NCBI GenBank assembly: GCA_947488295.1
Contig: CANKYU010000004.1
Span: forward strand, 496,001 to 560,000
DNA length: 64,000 bases
DNA from: an uncultured Anderseniella sp.
Lineage (GTDB): Bacteria > Pseudomonadota > Alphaproteobacteria > Rhizobiales > Aestuariivirgaceae
Direction of reading: 5' to 3'
Below are positions 10,796-19,520 of the stretch, piece after piece. The position numbers and the translations under genes are program-made. Within the stretch, counting starts at the first letter, position 1. Every line of letters begins with the position of its first letter. The notes beneath the pieces are model-generated. The model did not search any database. It saw nothing but the letters and a program-made list of their open reading frames with translations, and was not told where the DNA came from.

Positions 10796-12196
10796 ATGCC
10801 TGATAGCCTTCGCCCAAAACACTGGCCCAAAAGCAGCTATGATCCGCATTATGACCCGCTGGTCGACGCTGGCCCCGGTCATAACCGTGATTATGCGCCT
10901 ACCTACTGGATCGGTACCGCCGGCACACCGCCGCCTGACGACGGTCCTGTCTCCGGTGATATGGATGCTGACGTCGTGATCATCGGATCAGGCTATACAG
11001 GACTTTCATGTGCCATCCATCTCGCCCGCGAACATGGCATCAAGGCCGTGGTGCTGGATGCAAACACCGTCGCGTGGGGGTGCAGCACCCGAAACGGCGG
11101 CCAGGCGCAGATATCGTCAGGCAGGCTCAAGCGCTCGCAGTGGATTCAGCGCTGGGGTGTTGACGTTGCCAAAAAGATGCATGACGAAATTGTCGAGGCA
11201 TTTGACCTGTTTCGCAGCCTGATCGCAGAACCGGAGGTCGACTGCGACCCCCAGGACGGCGGACATTTCTACATTGCCCACAAACCGGGCGTGATGCCCA
11301 AGCTGGAAGCTGAGTCCAGGCTGCTCAACGAGGTATTCGGCTACAAGTCCCGCATCATGTCGCGCGAAGAGCTGCATGAGACCGTCGCGAAGGATGAAGA
11401 GGCAGCCGGCGCCATGATGGAACCTGACGGGATTTCCGTTCACGCGGCGAAGCTGGCATTCGGCTACATGAAACTGGCCCGCAAACTCGGAGCCAAAATC
11501 CACCCCGCCAGCCCGGTCATGGGCTGGAAGACCGTGAACGGCGTCAATCATCTGACCACACCCGGCGGCACCGTGCGCGCCAAAACAGTTGCGCTTGCAA
11601 CAGCCGGATATACTCCGCCCGGTCTTCACAAGCGCACCAAGCACCGGCTGATGCCGGTTCTTTCCAATTCGATGGTGACCCGCCCGCTGGATGCCGACGA
11701 GATTGCAGCCTGCGGTTTCAAGACAGGCTCTCCACTCACCGATACCCGGACATTGCGCCACTATTACCGCTTTCTGCCGGACGGGTGCGTACAGATTGGC
11801 AGCCGCAGCGCCGTAACCGGCGCGGATGCGGAAAATCCCAAACATCTCAAGCGCTTGCAGGAAAGTCTTTACCGCAAGTTCCCTGCCCTGACCGGCATCA
11901 ACCTGGATTACTCGTGGTGGGGCTGGGTGGATGTCAGCCACGACATGATGCCGCGCATCTTCCAGCCGGACCCCGACAGGCGCATCTTCTATGCCATGGG
12001 ATATGGTGGCAATGGCGTGATGTACTCTGCCCAGGCTGGCAAGCGCATGGCGCAAATGATTGCCGGCAAGGCCCGAAACCTGGATCTGCCGATCTTTACC
12101 TCGCAACTGCCGGGTCACGGCATCCTCACCCCGTTCCGCCGCCTGGGCCAGCGCATGATGTACGGCTGGTACTGGCTGCAGGACGAAAAATTCTGA
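10796..12196 (+). CDS. FAD-dependent amine oxidoreductase (DAO / PuuB-like)
   Basis: 466 aa. The DAO-type FAD domain has its dinucleotide motif GSGYTGLSCAIHLARE at about residue 60, followed by STRNGGQAQ typical of the gamma-glutamylputrescine oxidase-like branch, and a C-terminal GYGGNGVMYSAQAGKRMAQM. Residues 1-45 (HWPKSSYDPHYDPL ...) are a conserved leader of this subgroup, so I start at the ATG at 10796 rather than at the GTG at 10757. It should oxidise a secondary or primary amine or amino acid; the substrate is not determinable. It is followed by a cupin (38 bases on) and an enoyl-CoA hydratase, probably one operon inserted between ftsZ and ftsA. Confidence 0.85.
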   Translation: MPDSLRPKHWPKSSYDPHYDPLVDAGPGHNRDYAPTYWIGTAGTPPPDDGPVSGDMDADVVIIGSGYTGLSCAIHLAREHGIKAVVLDANTVAWGCSTRNGGQAQISSGRLKRSQWIQRWGVDVAKKMHDEIVEAFDLFRSLIAEPEVDCDPQDGGHFYIAHKPGVMPKLEAESRLLNEVFGYKSRIMSREELHETVAKDEEAAGAMMEPDGISVHAAKLAFGYMKLARKLGAKIHPASPVMGWKTVNGVNHLTTPGGTVRAKTVALATAGYTPPGLHKRTKHRLMPVLSNSMVTRPLDADEIAACGFKTGSPLTDTRTLRHYYRFLPDGCVQIGSRSAVTGADAENPKHLKRLQESLYRKFPALTGINLDYSWWGWVDVSHDMMPRIFQPDPDRRIFYAMGYGGNGVMYSAQAGKRMAQMIAGKARNLDLPIFTSQLPGHGILTPFRRLGQRMMYGWYWLQDEKF

Positions 12197-12234
12197 TCCG
12201 CCGCCAAACCTCACCAAACACAGGACACCTTGAT

Positions 12235-12597
12235 ATGACCAGCACGCCTATCATCGATTTTGCAGATGATGCCGAAGAAACCCGCCGCCGTCTTGCGGAC
12301 CTGCCAGATCGCGTGATTGAGGGCGACCCGCAGCACACCACGCAGATCCGCTTTGAGAGCCCGGACGGTATCGTCATGTCCGGCACCTGGACCAGCACGC
12401 CGGGCAAGTGGCACGTTTTCACAGATCGTGACGAAATCTGCTTCATCCTGTCCGGCCATTGCCGCTTGGTCAGCACGGACGGAACCGCCAAGGACTTCCG
12501 CGCCGGTGACAGCTTCATCATCCCGAACGGGTTTGAAGGTCACTGGGATGTCGTGGAGACCACCAAAAAGCACTTCCTGGTCCGCCAGGTTAAGTAG
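12235..12597 (+). CDS. Small cupin-domain protein (DUF861 type)
   Basis: 120 aa, a single cupin barrel resembling the (S)-ureidoglycine aminohydrolase cupin family. The region KWHVFTDRDEICFILSGHCR corresponds to the first cupin motif, and GDSFIIPNGFEGHWDVVE to the second. Such proteins often follow amine oxidases of the preceding type. The frame is open far upstream, but that part overlaps the oxidoreductase; the ATG at 12235 has AGGA about nine bases upstream. The function is unknown, with an enzymatic or ligand-binding role possible. Confidence 0.8.
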   Translation: MTSTPIIDFADDAEETRRRLADLPDRVIEGDPQHTTQIRFESPDGIVMSGTWTSTPGKWHVFTDRDEICFILSGHCRLVSTDGTAKDFRAGDSFIIPNGFEGHWDVVETTKKHFLVRQVK

Positions 12598-12667
12598 AAT
12601 TCCGCACTTGATCAGACGGCGCTAACTTGCAAGCCTCATGAGGAAAAATCTTCAGGAGGCAGTTGGC

Positions 12668-13525
12668 ATGGCAAAGGTGGAATACAAGGGCGACGGGCGC
12701 ATCGGACGGATCACCCTGAACCGCCCGGCGGTTCTCAATGCCATTGACAATGAAGTCCCGCAGCAGCTTGCCGATTGCGTGGCGCGTGCAAATGCTGATG
12801 ACCATGTGCATGTGATTGTCCTGAGCGGTGCAGGCCGGGCGTTTTGTGCAGGTTATGATCTGAAGGCCTACGCAGAGACCGCCGGCGAAAACTCCGTTAC
12901 CCAGGAGATGCCGTGGGATCCGATGAAGGACTATGCCTTCATGAAACGAAACACCGACCTGTTCATGTCGTTGTGGCGCAGTTACAAACCGGTGATCTGC
13001 AAAATTCATGGATATGCCGTGGCCGGCGGCTCCGATATAGCACTCTGCTGCGATCTCGTCGTCATGGCAGACGACGCTGAAATAGGTTACATGCCGACCC
13101 GCGTCTGGGGATGTCCGACCACCGCCATGTGGGTCTATCGGCTGGGTGCGGAAGGTGCCAAACGCATGCTGTTGACCGGCGACCGGATCACCGGGTGTGA
13201 AGCTGAACGCATCGGCCTGGTGCACAAGTCGGTGCCGCCAGCAGAACTTGACGCTTACGTGGAAGATCTTGGCGCACGTATCTCAACCGTTCCCGCCAAC
13301 CAGTTGATGATGCAGAAACTGGTGATCAATCAGGCGATTGATGCCATGGGCCTTGCCAACACCCAGATGATGGCGACCGTGTTCGACGGCATCACCCGGC
13401 ACTCGCCTGAAGGTCTGAACTTCAAGCATCGCGCCGAAGACGTCGGCTGGAAGCAGGCCGTGCGTGAACGCGACCTAGGCACCTATGACTGGACCGAGAA
13501 CCGCCCCATCAACCCAAAACGCTGA
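12668..13525 (+). CDS. Enoyl-CoA hydratase/isomerase family protein
   Basis: A 285-aa crotonase fold. The oxyanion-hole segments are GAGRAFCAGYDLKAY and HGYAVAGGSDIALCCD. The substrate-binding helix and a long C-terminal arm ending in WTENRPINPKR are typical of a crotonase subgroup. The start ATG at 12668 is preceded by a strong AGGAGG; an in-frame ATG at 12638 is less likely. It is third in the FAD-oxidoreductase/cupin unit and convergent with the next gene. The acyl-CoA substrate cannot be read from the sequence. Confidence 0.88.
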   Translation: MAKVEYKGDGRIGRITLNRPAVLNAIDNEVPQQLADCVARANADDHVHVIVLSGAGRAFCAGYDLKAYAETAGENSVTQEMPWDPMKDYAFMKRNTDLFMSLWRSYKPVICKIHGYAVAGGSDIALCCDLVVMADDAEIGYMPTRVWGCPTTAMWVYRLGAEGAKRMLLTGDRITGCEAERIGLVHKSVPPAELDAYVEDLGARISTVPANQLMMQKLVINQAIDAMGLANTQMMATVFDGITRHSPEGLNFKHRAEDVGWKQAVRERDLGTYDWTENRPINPKR

Positions 13526-13540
13526 CCGGTCTGCTGAACC

Positions 13541-14380
13541 CTAGGTACCCGCCCGCTTGCAGACCACCCGGGAAAAATAGGAACACTTGCCGAAGCAAGG
13601 TCTTTTGGTATCCAGATACCATGATACCGGACGATCCGCCTTGACACTGAACGTGCCGGCACGTTTGTCCTTCCAGGCAGTGTTGTATTTCACCAGGTCG
13701 CCATCGCCTTTCAGCGTGCAGAACAGCTGCGCATTTGCCTTGCCGCACATTTGCGGGCTGTTGGAGCTGTCCTTGGAATTGCGGCTGCAAACATCCACTG
13801 GCAGTCTTTCGCCGCGATAACGACCACCCCAGGCGGGTGAGTATACGATGGGCTTGGATTTGCATTCATCCAGCTTCCGGTCCCGCCAGTCTGACGCCCT
13901 GGCCTTGGCAGTCTTGTAGCCGACCTTCACACACCATTTCTGGTGGCCCTGGCGATTGTCCGACCAGTTGCCGCCCTTGAAACCGCATTTATAACTCTTG
14001 TTCAGCCCGTTCTGCGCAACCGCCTGGGCTGCGTACAGCTTACATGGCCCTTCATTGTTCTTTGCGATCTTCGCCTTGCAGGCCTGCATCTGCCTGAGAC
14101 GGATATCAAGCTCGCGACGGATGAGCTGTTTGGTGGCCGATGTCTGGCACCATTTCAGGTGACCTGCATGATCGTCGGCCCATCTGCCGCCTTTGAAACC
14201 GCAGCCCAGTTTCGCGTTTTCCCGTGCCCGGGCCACTGATGAAGCAGCATATTCGGCGCAGGTGACGTTGTGATTGTCGGCTTTCGCTGCGGACAATGAC
14301 AAGGCGACCGTTCCTGCAGCCAGCCCCACCGGGATCACAAGAAGAGACCGGAACCCGGCGCTAAAGCGAACATGTTTCAT
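13541..14380 (-). CDS. Secreted protein with tandem 72-residue cysteine repeats
   Basis: 279 aa. A signal peptide (residues 1-34, ending SAAKA) leads to an exported protein. Two repeats begin at Cys41 and Cys113 and share the pattern C-x2-YAA-x-x-VA ... CGFKGG-x-W-x-D-x3-GH-x-KWC ... R-x-L-x-x-CK, with four conserved cysteines each. A distinct cysteine-rich C-terminal part (about 198-279) follows. I do not recognise an enzyme. The paired cysteines suggest a disulfide-stabilised periplasmic or surface domain. The gene stands alone on the minus strand inside the block that separates ftsZ from ftsA. AAGGAGAG precedes the ATG. Confidence 0.8.
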   Translation of the reverse strand: MKHVRFSAGFRSLLVIPVGLAAGTVALSLSAAKADNHNVTCAEYAASSVARARENAKLGCGFKGGRWADDHAGHLKWCQTSATKQLIRRELDIRLRQMQACKAKIAKNNEGPCKLYAAQAVAQNGLNKSYKCGFKGGNWSDNRQGHQKWCVKVGYKTAKARASDWRDRKLDECKSKPIVYSPAWGGRYRGERLPVDVCSRNSKDSSNSPQMCGKANAQLFCTLKGDGDLVKYNTAWKDKRAGTFSVKADRPVSWYLDTKRPCFGKCSYFSRVVCKRAGT

Positions 14381-14528
14381 GAGAATTCAACTCTCCTTAT
14401 GGTACCCCGACCAGAAATGAAACCGTTCAGCACCCGCTCCGGCAATATGGCAAAATCCATATATTGAAATCCGACTGTCGCAACGTCATCATGTGTGCGG
14501 GGCGCGGATCGCAAGGCAGGAAGACAGC

Positions 14529-15266
14529 ATGCTCACGGCATTCGATGATTTTGCGGAGCGGATGCTGAACTTGGCAGATGCCGACGAGGTCTGGCAGTGC
14601 ACCGCCGAATTCGGACGCAGTCTCGGCTTCAGTTCCTGCTCGCTGACCATGGCCGAGCGCACGCAATCCAAACTGCAGTCCAGATATCTGCGAACCGATC
14701 TCGGCGACGAATTCAGCGATGCCTATACCAAAGGCGAACTGATCGATATTGACCCGTTCCTCCTGTTCAGCTGCCACCGGCCGTGTGCAGAGAAGGTATT
14801 AACGAAGGATGTGTCGAGCTTTCCCGAAAGCTCGTCGAAACATCAGGAGTTCCTGGATCGCCTGGCCCAGACCGGTAACACCGGTGGTATCGGCATCCCG
14901 GTCCGCACCAGCGAAAACCGGGTTTTTGGTGGCTGGATGTTCTCCAGCCGCGAACCGGAGGAAACATTTCACAAACTGTCCGCAGACCACGGACATGAGG
15001 TACATCTGGCCGGCCTTCTGGCTTATGAGCGGATTGCTTCAATGGGGATCGGGCGCAAGGCGAACGAAAAACTGCTCAGTTCCCGCGAGCGCGAGGTTCT
15101 GCTCTGGCTGTGTGCCGGATACCGGGTTTCCATGATCGCCGACAGGCTCGGCATAAGTGAATCGGCGGTCAATCTCTATCTCAAGAATGCGCGCGCCAAG
15201 CTGGGTGCAAAGACCCGCGAACAGGCCGTGGCCAGGGCTATTTTCAGCGGCCAGATCGACCTATGA
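14529..15266 (+). CDS. LuxR-family transcriptional regulator with autoinducer-binding-type domain
   Basis: 245 aa from the ATG at 14529, which has GGAAG nearby; 12 more upstream codons are open but unlikely. Residues about 15-160 resemble the N-terminal acyl-homoserine-lactone-binding domain (YTKGELIDIDPFLLF, GGIGIPVRT). The C-terminus is the LuxR helix-turn-helix (LLSSREREVLLWLCAGYRVS ... ISESAVNLYLKNARAKLGAK). No luxI synthase is near, so it is a solo regulator, possibly sensing an exogenous or different ligand. Its last six bases overlap the convergent yihY-type gene. Confidence 0.88.
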   Translation: MLTAFDDFAERMLNLADADEVWQCTAEFGRSLGFSSCSLTMAERTQSKLQSRYLRTDLGDEFSDAYTKGELIDIDPFLLFSCHRPCAEKVLTKDVSSFPESSSKHQEFLDRLAQTGNTGGIGIPVRTSENRVFGGWMFSSREPEETFHKLSADHGHEVHLAGLLAYERIASMGIGRKANEKLLSSREREVLLWLCAGYRVSMIADRLGISESAVNLYLKNARAKLGAKTREQAVARAIFSGQIDL

Positions 15267-16112
15267 ACCGGTATCCTCGTGCCGGGTTTCAGCGCCTCTT
15301 TCTTCAACCAGCGCAGCGTTGAACTCCGCGCCGAACAGAATGAGTGCGGACAGGCCGTAAAGATAAACGATGGCGACCATGGTGCCCGCCAGCCCGGCAT
15401 AAAGGGCTGTATAATTAGCAATCGTCTGCAGATAGATCGCAAACAGTTGCGACCCGACAATAATGCCGGAAATGGTCAGCGCGATGCCGGGGAAAGTGGT
15501 CCTGACTGTACGCTTGCCATCAGGCAGGAAGCGGTGAAAGGAAAACAGCGTCAGGGTCAGAACACCAATGGCAAGAGCGTACTTGGTGGCAACGACAGTA
15601 AAGGAAAACGGTTCCAGCCAGGAAAGCTTGTTGACCAGGAACGACCACACCAGCGGCGTTGCAATGAGAATGAAGGCAGCCAGGATCAACCCGAAAGCAC
15701 CGATGATGACAAACACGGCACCCTGCAGGCGTCGCCACCAGAACGGGCGCGTTTCTGCGACCCGATAAGCCCGGTTGAGACCATCGCGGGCGTTTTCAAT
15801 ACCGTTGGTGGCCAGAACGAGTGCGATGACTGTGCTGACGGAAAAGAACTCATTGGGTGTCTGGGCCACCATGATCTTGACCTGATCAGTGATCGCCTTT
15901 TCGCTGTCGGCGGGCCAGTGCTCAAGCACCAGGTTGAACACCTCGTCAACCAGCGCGGGGTTGCCCCAGATACGCACCAGCGAAGTAACCAGCATCAGGA
16001 ACGGAAACAGCGAAAGCAGTAGGGAAAGGGCGACATTGCTGGCGATTGCGGAGCCACCGTCATCAACAAATTTAATGGTCGCTCGCCAAAGCGTCTTTGC
16101 AACATGGACCAT
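15261..16112 (-). CDS. YihY/BrkB-type inner membrane protein
   Basis: A 283-aa integral membrane protein with about six helices, including LSLLLSLFPFLMLVTSLVRI near the N-terminus, and the family ending YLYGLSALILFGAEFNAAL. The family was once called ribonuclease BN in error; its real role is unsettled, with transport or envelope functions proposed. The gene lies between the LuxR regulator (convergent, six-base overlap) and ftsA (same strand, 87 bases on). Confidence 0.88.
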   Translation of the reverse strand: MVHVAKTLWRATIKFVDDGGSAIASNVALSLLLSLFPFLMLVTSLVRIWGNPALVDEVFNLVLEHWPADSEKAITDQVKIMVAQTPNEFFSVSTVIALVLATNGIENARDGLNRAYRVAETRPFWWRRLQGAVFVIIGAFGLILAAFILIATPLVWSFLVNKLSWLEPFSFTVVATKYALAIGVLTLTLFSFHRFLPDGKRTVRTTFPGIALTISGIIVGSQLFAIYLQTIANYTALYAGLAGTMVAIVYLYGLSALILFGAEFNAALVEERGAETRHEDTGS

Positions 16113-16145
16113 GTGAGATAAGGCCTCATCTGATTGTCACCCGAT

Positions 16146-16158
16146 AGCAACATGGGTT
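16146..16158 (+). repeat. Possible relic of the two-hairpin repeat
   Basis: AGCAACATGGGTT matches 13 bases of the first arm of copy A in the same orientation; no more of the element is recognisable. It lies in the gap between the yihY-type gene and ftsA, at one end of the block that separates ftsA from ftsZ. Chance similarity cannot be excluded. Confidence 0.3.
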
Positions 16159-16199
16159 TAGGCGGCCCCAATATCCAGTCCCACGGGAGAACTGCCGGA

Positions 16200-17522
16200 T
16201 CAGAAGCTTTCCTTCAGCCACTGTCCGACACGCCTGAAATAACTGCTGTCGTGACCAGCGCCGGCAATCAGCGCTCCGAGATTTGCGGCCTGCTCGTCCG
16301 GCATCAGGCCGTACCGCAACAGTCCCGATGCAACGCAGAAGCCGGGCGTGGACAAGGCGTCTGGCAAGCCGTCAAAGCGCGACGGTTTTGCCACGCGGAC
16401 CCGGCGTCCAAGAATTTCTCCGGCCAGTTGTTCAACGCCGTTCAACTGGCTGCCGCCACCTGTCAGCACCACGCGACGCACAAAATGCCGGGCCGTGGGC
16501 ACCTCATCCAGCCTGTCGCGAATGATTTCGAAAATCTCTTCCATGCGCGGGCGAACCACGCCGCAGATCATCGACCGCGGTATGCTCTGAACCGCATCGC
16601 TGCCGGTCTCACCAAGGATCGGGCAGGTAATCAATTCACGTTCATCGAGCTGGGCGGGAACGGTTGATCCCCACAATGTCTTGACCCGCTCCGCATGGGC
16701 GATGGTTGTGTTGAGACCACGGGCTATGTCAGTGGTTACGTGGTGTGACCCCACCGGCACCATATCCGCATGAGCCAGCATGCTCTCGTTGAACACCGCA
16801 TATGATGTAGTGCCGCCGCCAAGCTCAATAACGGCCACCCCCAGTTCCATTTCATCGGCCAACAGAACCGAACGCGCCGCAGCATAGGGCGCAACGACAA
16901 AGCCGACCGCATCCAGATGGCAGCGTTCCAGCAGGATACCAAGATTTGTAATGGCGTGTGGATCCGCCAGAACAACATTCATCTCGGCAGTCAGCGTGCT
17001 GCCATGCATGCCTGCCGGCTCACGCACACCGCGCGCATCGTCAAGCCGGTATTGTATCACCGATGCATGCAGAACGGCGCGCCCGCCTGTCTCCACCTTG
17101 GACATGGCATTGACCGCAGCACGGCGCTTGGCTGCTTCATCAACCGCCTGACGCCCGAGCACAGCCTGACCGGTGACATGGACACTCACAGTGCGGCCAC
17201 CGGACATGTTCACATAGACATCGGAAATCGTGCGACCGGCCATGCGCTCAGCCTGATCGATTGCCGTGCGCAGCGCGCGTTCGGCGTCATCGAGATCGGC
17301 GACCGCACCACCATTCACGCCCTCAGAGCGGCAATGACCGGCGCCGATGACCTTGATTTGCGGAACCGTTTCATCGACAGCGCGACGCCTGCGCCCTTCG
17401 ATGGACCCGATCAGGCAGCAGATCTTGGTGGAGCCGATATCCAGCGCCGCGATCGTCGAAGGTACAGAGGCCAGGGTCGATCCGCCATGTGCGGACGAAG
17501 ATGGAAAAGGCACAACTTTCAT
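16200..17522 (-). CDS. ftsA: Cell division protein FtsA
   Basis: An actin-like ATPase that tethers FtsZ to the membrane and recruits the divisome. 440 aa from the ATG at 17522; an upstream TTG at 17543 is unlikely. The nucleotide-binding motifs are ALDIGSTKICCLIG (phosphate 1), VIELGGGTTSYAVF (phosphate 2) and VLTGGGSQLNG (adenosine). The C-terminal segment GQWLKESF is the expected amphipathic membrane anchor. It follows ftsQ by 60 bases. ftsZ does not follow; the next dcw gene downstream is 5.7 kb away, which is atypical. Confidence 0.96.
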   Translation of the reverse strand: MKVVPFPSSSAHGGSTLASVPSTIAALDIGSTKICCLIGSIEGRRRRAVDETVPQIKVIGAGHCRSEGVNGGAVADLDDAERALRTAIDQAERMAGRTISDVYVNMSGGRTVSVHVTGQAVLGRQAVDEAAKRRAAVNAMSKVETGGRAVLHASVIQYRLDDARGVREPAGMHGSTLTAEMNVVLADPHAITNLGILLERCHLDAVGFVVAPYAAARSVLLADEMELGVAVIELGGGTTSYAVFNESMLAHADMVPVGSHHVTTDIARGLNTTIAHAERVKTLWGSTVPAQLDERELITCPILGETGSDAVQSIPRSMICGVVRPRMEEIFEIIRDRLDEVPTARHFVRRVVLTGGGSQLNGVEQLAGEILGRRVRVAKPSRFDGLPDALSTPGFCVASGLLRYGLMPDEQAANLGALIAGAGHDSSYFRRVGQWLKESF

Positions 17523-17582
17523 GAAATTCAAAAACCCACTCAAACAACCTACACACGCAGCACCGCAGCCAGCCGGCCCGTA

Positions 17583-18470
17583 TCAGCGGTTCCCCAAAGC
17601 AACTTTGCGGTCCGCATCCACCTTGACACCGTCAAACGGAACCAACACAGCAGAACCGGCGAGACGAAGGTCCACCTGCTCTATTCCCGATGCCAGAACA
17701 CCAAACCGTGCATCCAGATCCACCAGATTGGCGAGGGCCTGCTCCATATCCTTCTCAGGCAATAGGGCCTGCCGACCGCCGGCGAAATACAAGGACCATC
17801 TGCGTTTTCCAACACGCGCGGCAGCCTTGATCCTTGATTGTAACTCAGGCCATGCTTCAAGTTGGTTAACAAGTTGCGAAACGCTTTCCTGAGCGCCTTC
17901 GCCTGACACCAGCATCAGGTGCGGGAACTTGTGCGCCTCAAAACTGGCAATCGCGGCCCCTTCGCGGTCGATGACGTAATAGTTGCCGTCACGTTGCCAG
18001 ACCGCAAACGGTTCCCGTTCGCCAATTTCAATTTCCAGCCGGTTGGGCGGCAGAACCCGCACACTGGCTTCCTGCACCCAGTCGAGATTGAGCAGAATCG
18101 AACGTGCATTGTTCGCGTCAAATCCGACGAGAGAGCCACCCGGCTTGATGCCGATGGCTTTAAGCACCGTTGCGCCACCCATTCGTTTGAGGCCGGTAAT
18201 CCGGATTTGCTCGGCCGCATAACCGAAATACGATGACACCTGCGCCGGCAGGCCGCGCGTCCCGCTCGACGGGTCCGACAGGTGATCTCCGGCAAGCAAG
18301 CCGTATCCGGTGACCAGCGTCAGCATGCCGACGGCGCTTGAACGCACCAGGATGCGGCACGTGCGGCGATTGCAGATCCGCTCACCGGCCTGCAGCGCGC
18401 TGGCGGCCTCTGCCCAGAAAGGTGCCCGGCGAAATCTGCGAAACTTGCGAATGATTGACATGCCGCTCAC
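17583..18470 (-). CDS. ftsQ: Cell division protein FtsQ
   Basis: 295 aa. A basic cytoplasmic N-terminus is followed by a single membrane helix (about 40-61, VRSSAVGMLTLVTGYGLLAG), a POTRA domain from about residue 88 (IRITGLKRMGGATVLKAIG) and a beta domain (REPFAVWQRDGNYYVIDREG). It links FtsA/FtsZ to the septal synthase. The GTG start overlaps the ddl stop in a GTGA, which supports translational coupling and decides the start. Confidence 0.94.
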   Translation of the reverse strand: MSGMSIIRKFRRFRRAPFWAEAASALQAGERICNRRTCRILVRSSAVGMLTLVTGYGLLAGDHLSDPSSGTRGLPAQVSSYFGYAAEQIRITGLKRMGGATVLKAIGIKPGGSLVGFDANNARSILLNLDWVQEASVRVLPPNRLEIEIGEREPFAVWQRDGNYYVIDREGAAIASFEAHKFPHLMLVSGEGAQESVSQLVNQLEAWPELQSRIKAAARVGKRRWSLYFAGGRQALLPEKDMEQALANLVDLDARFGVLASGIEQVDLRLAGSAVLVPFDGVKVDADRKVALGNR

Positions 18471-19405
18471 CTGTCCAGTCCTGCATCATTGATCATCCAG
18501 GTCAGCAGCTCGGAGAAGCTGTGGCCCGCATGAGCCGCCATTTCCGGCACCAGCGATGTCGCTGTCATGCCAGGCTGGGTGTTGATTTCCATGAAAATCA
18601 GCTCTCCGTCGGCCCCCTCGGTGTCATTGTAGCGAAAGTCCGACCGCGTCACGCCCTTGCACCCGAGTTCGGTGTGTGCTGCAAGCGCATACTTCTGAAC
18701 CCGGTGATAGACCATGCGGGAAAGGTCGGCAGGCAAGATGTGCTCGGAGCCGCCCGGCTGGTACTTGGCTGTGTAGTCGTAGAAATCTTCCGTCGACACC
18801 ACCTCGGTAACACCCAGTGCCACATTGCCCATGACGGCACAGGTCAGTTCCCGGCCTGGCACATAGCGTTCCACCATGACCCGGCTTTCCGGATCAAAAC
18901 CCTCGCTGTCAATCATGGAGACCAGCGAGTGGTTGTGATTGTCTACTATATGCACACCGACACTGGACCCGTCCGCCACAGGCTTCACCACATAAGGCTG
19001 CGTCATGACGTCGTGATCGATAGCGTCGCCGAGCGGAACAATCTGGTGTTCGACAACCGGCACCCTGACCCGGGCGACTGCCGATTTGCACAGATGTTTG
19101 TCCATGGCCAGGGCCGAGGCGAGCAGGCCTGAATGAGTGTAGGGAATCTTCATGGTTTCAAGAATTGCCTGGACGTGACCATCCTCACCCCATTTGCCGT
19201 GCAGGGCGTTGAATGCCACATCAGGTTTCAACTCGCGCAACTGGTCGATGATATCGGGCTGCGCGTCAATCTGGGTAACCCTGAAGCCGGCATCTTCGAG
19301 ACCCCTGGTGCAGGCCTTGCCCGAATTGAGGGACACTTCACGCTCGTTCGACCAACCCCCCATCAGCATGGCGACATGCGTAATTTCCGGATCGCGTTGT
19401 TGCAT
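18467..19405 (-). CDS. ddl: D-alanine--D-alanine ligase
   Basis: 312 aa, ATP-grasp fold. Joins two D-alanines for the peptidoglycan precursor. GGWSNEREVSLNSG is the N-terminal substrate loop, VVKPVADGSSVGVHIV the ATP-grasp region, and MEINTQPGMTATSLVPE the C-terminal Mg/ATP motif. It lies between murB and ftsQ and couples to ftsQ by a GTGA overlap. A 115-base gap with a perfect palindrome separates it from murB, the longest gap in the ftsL-ftsA block. Confidence 0.95.
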   Translation of the reverse strand: MQQRDPEITHVAMLMGGWSNEREVSLNSGKACTRGLEDAGFRVTQIDAQPDIIDQLRELKPDVAFNALHGKWGEDGHVQAILETMKIPYTHSGLLASALAMDKHLCKSAVARVRVPVVEHQIVPLGDAIDHDVMTQPYVVKPVADGSSVGVHIVDNHNHSLVSMIDSEGFDPESRVMVERYVPGRELTCAVMGNVALGVTEVVSTEDFYDYTAKYQPGGSEHILPADLSRMVYHRVQKYALAAHTELGCKGVTRSDFRYNDTEGADGELIFMEINTQPGMTATSLVPEMAAHAGHSFSELLTWMINDAGLDR

Positions 19406-19431
19406 TACTCAACCTTTTTAAGAACTTCCAT

Positions 19432-19447
19432 TGATCGGAACCGATCA
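19432..19447. promoter_or_regulatory. Perfect palindrome between murB and ddl
   Basis: TGATCGG-AA-CCGATCA is an exact 16-bp palindrome 27 bases before the ddl start, in the only sizeable gap of an otherwise overlapping operon. It could be an operator or part of an internal promoter for ddl-ftsQ-ftsA. No regulator is known. Confidence 0.4.
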
Positions 19448-19520
19448 GGAAAGTTGCTCGAGGTCAGGAAAACTCTGGTTGTGACAAGCAAAAACCCTGA
19501 ACCTGACCGCCTCCGAATTA

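Noticed and set aside
11117..12217. Leftward open frame opposite the FAD oxidoreductase (366 codons)
   Set aside because: The plus-strand protein has clear FAD motifs; the opposite frame is low in recognisable structure.
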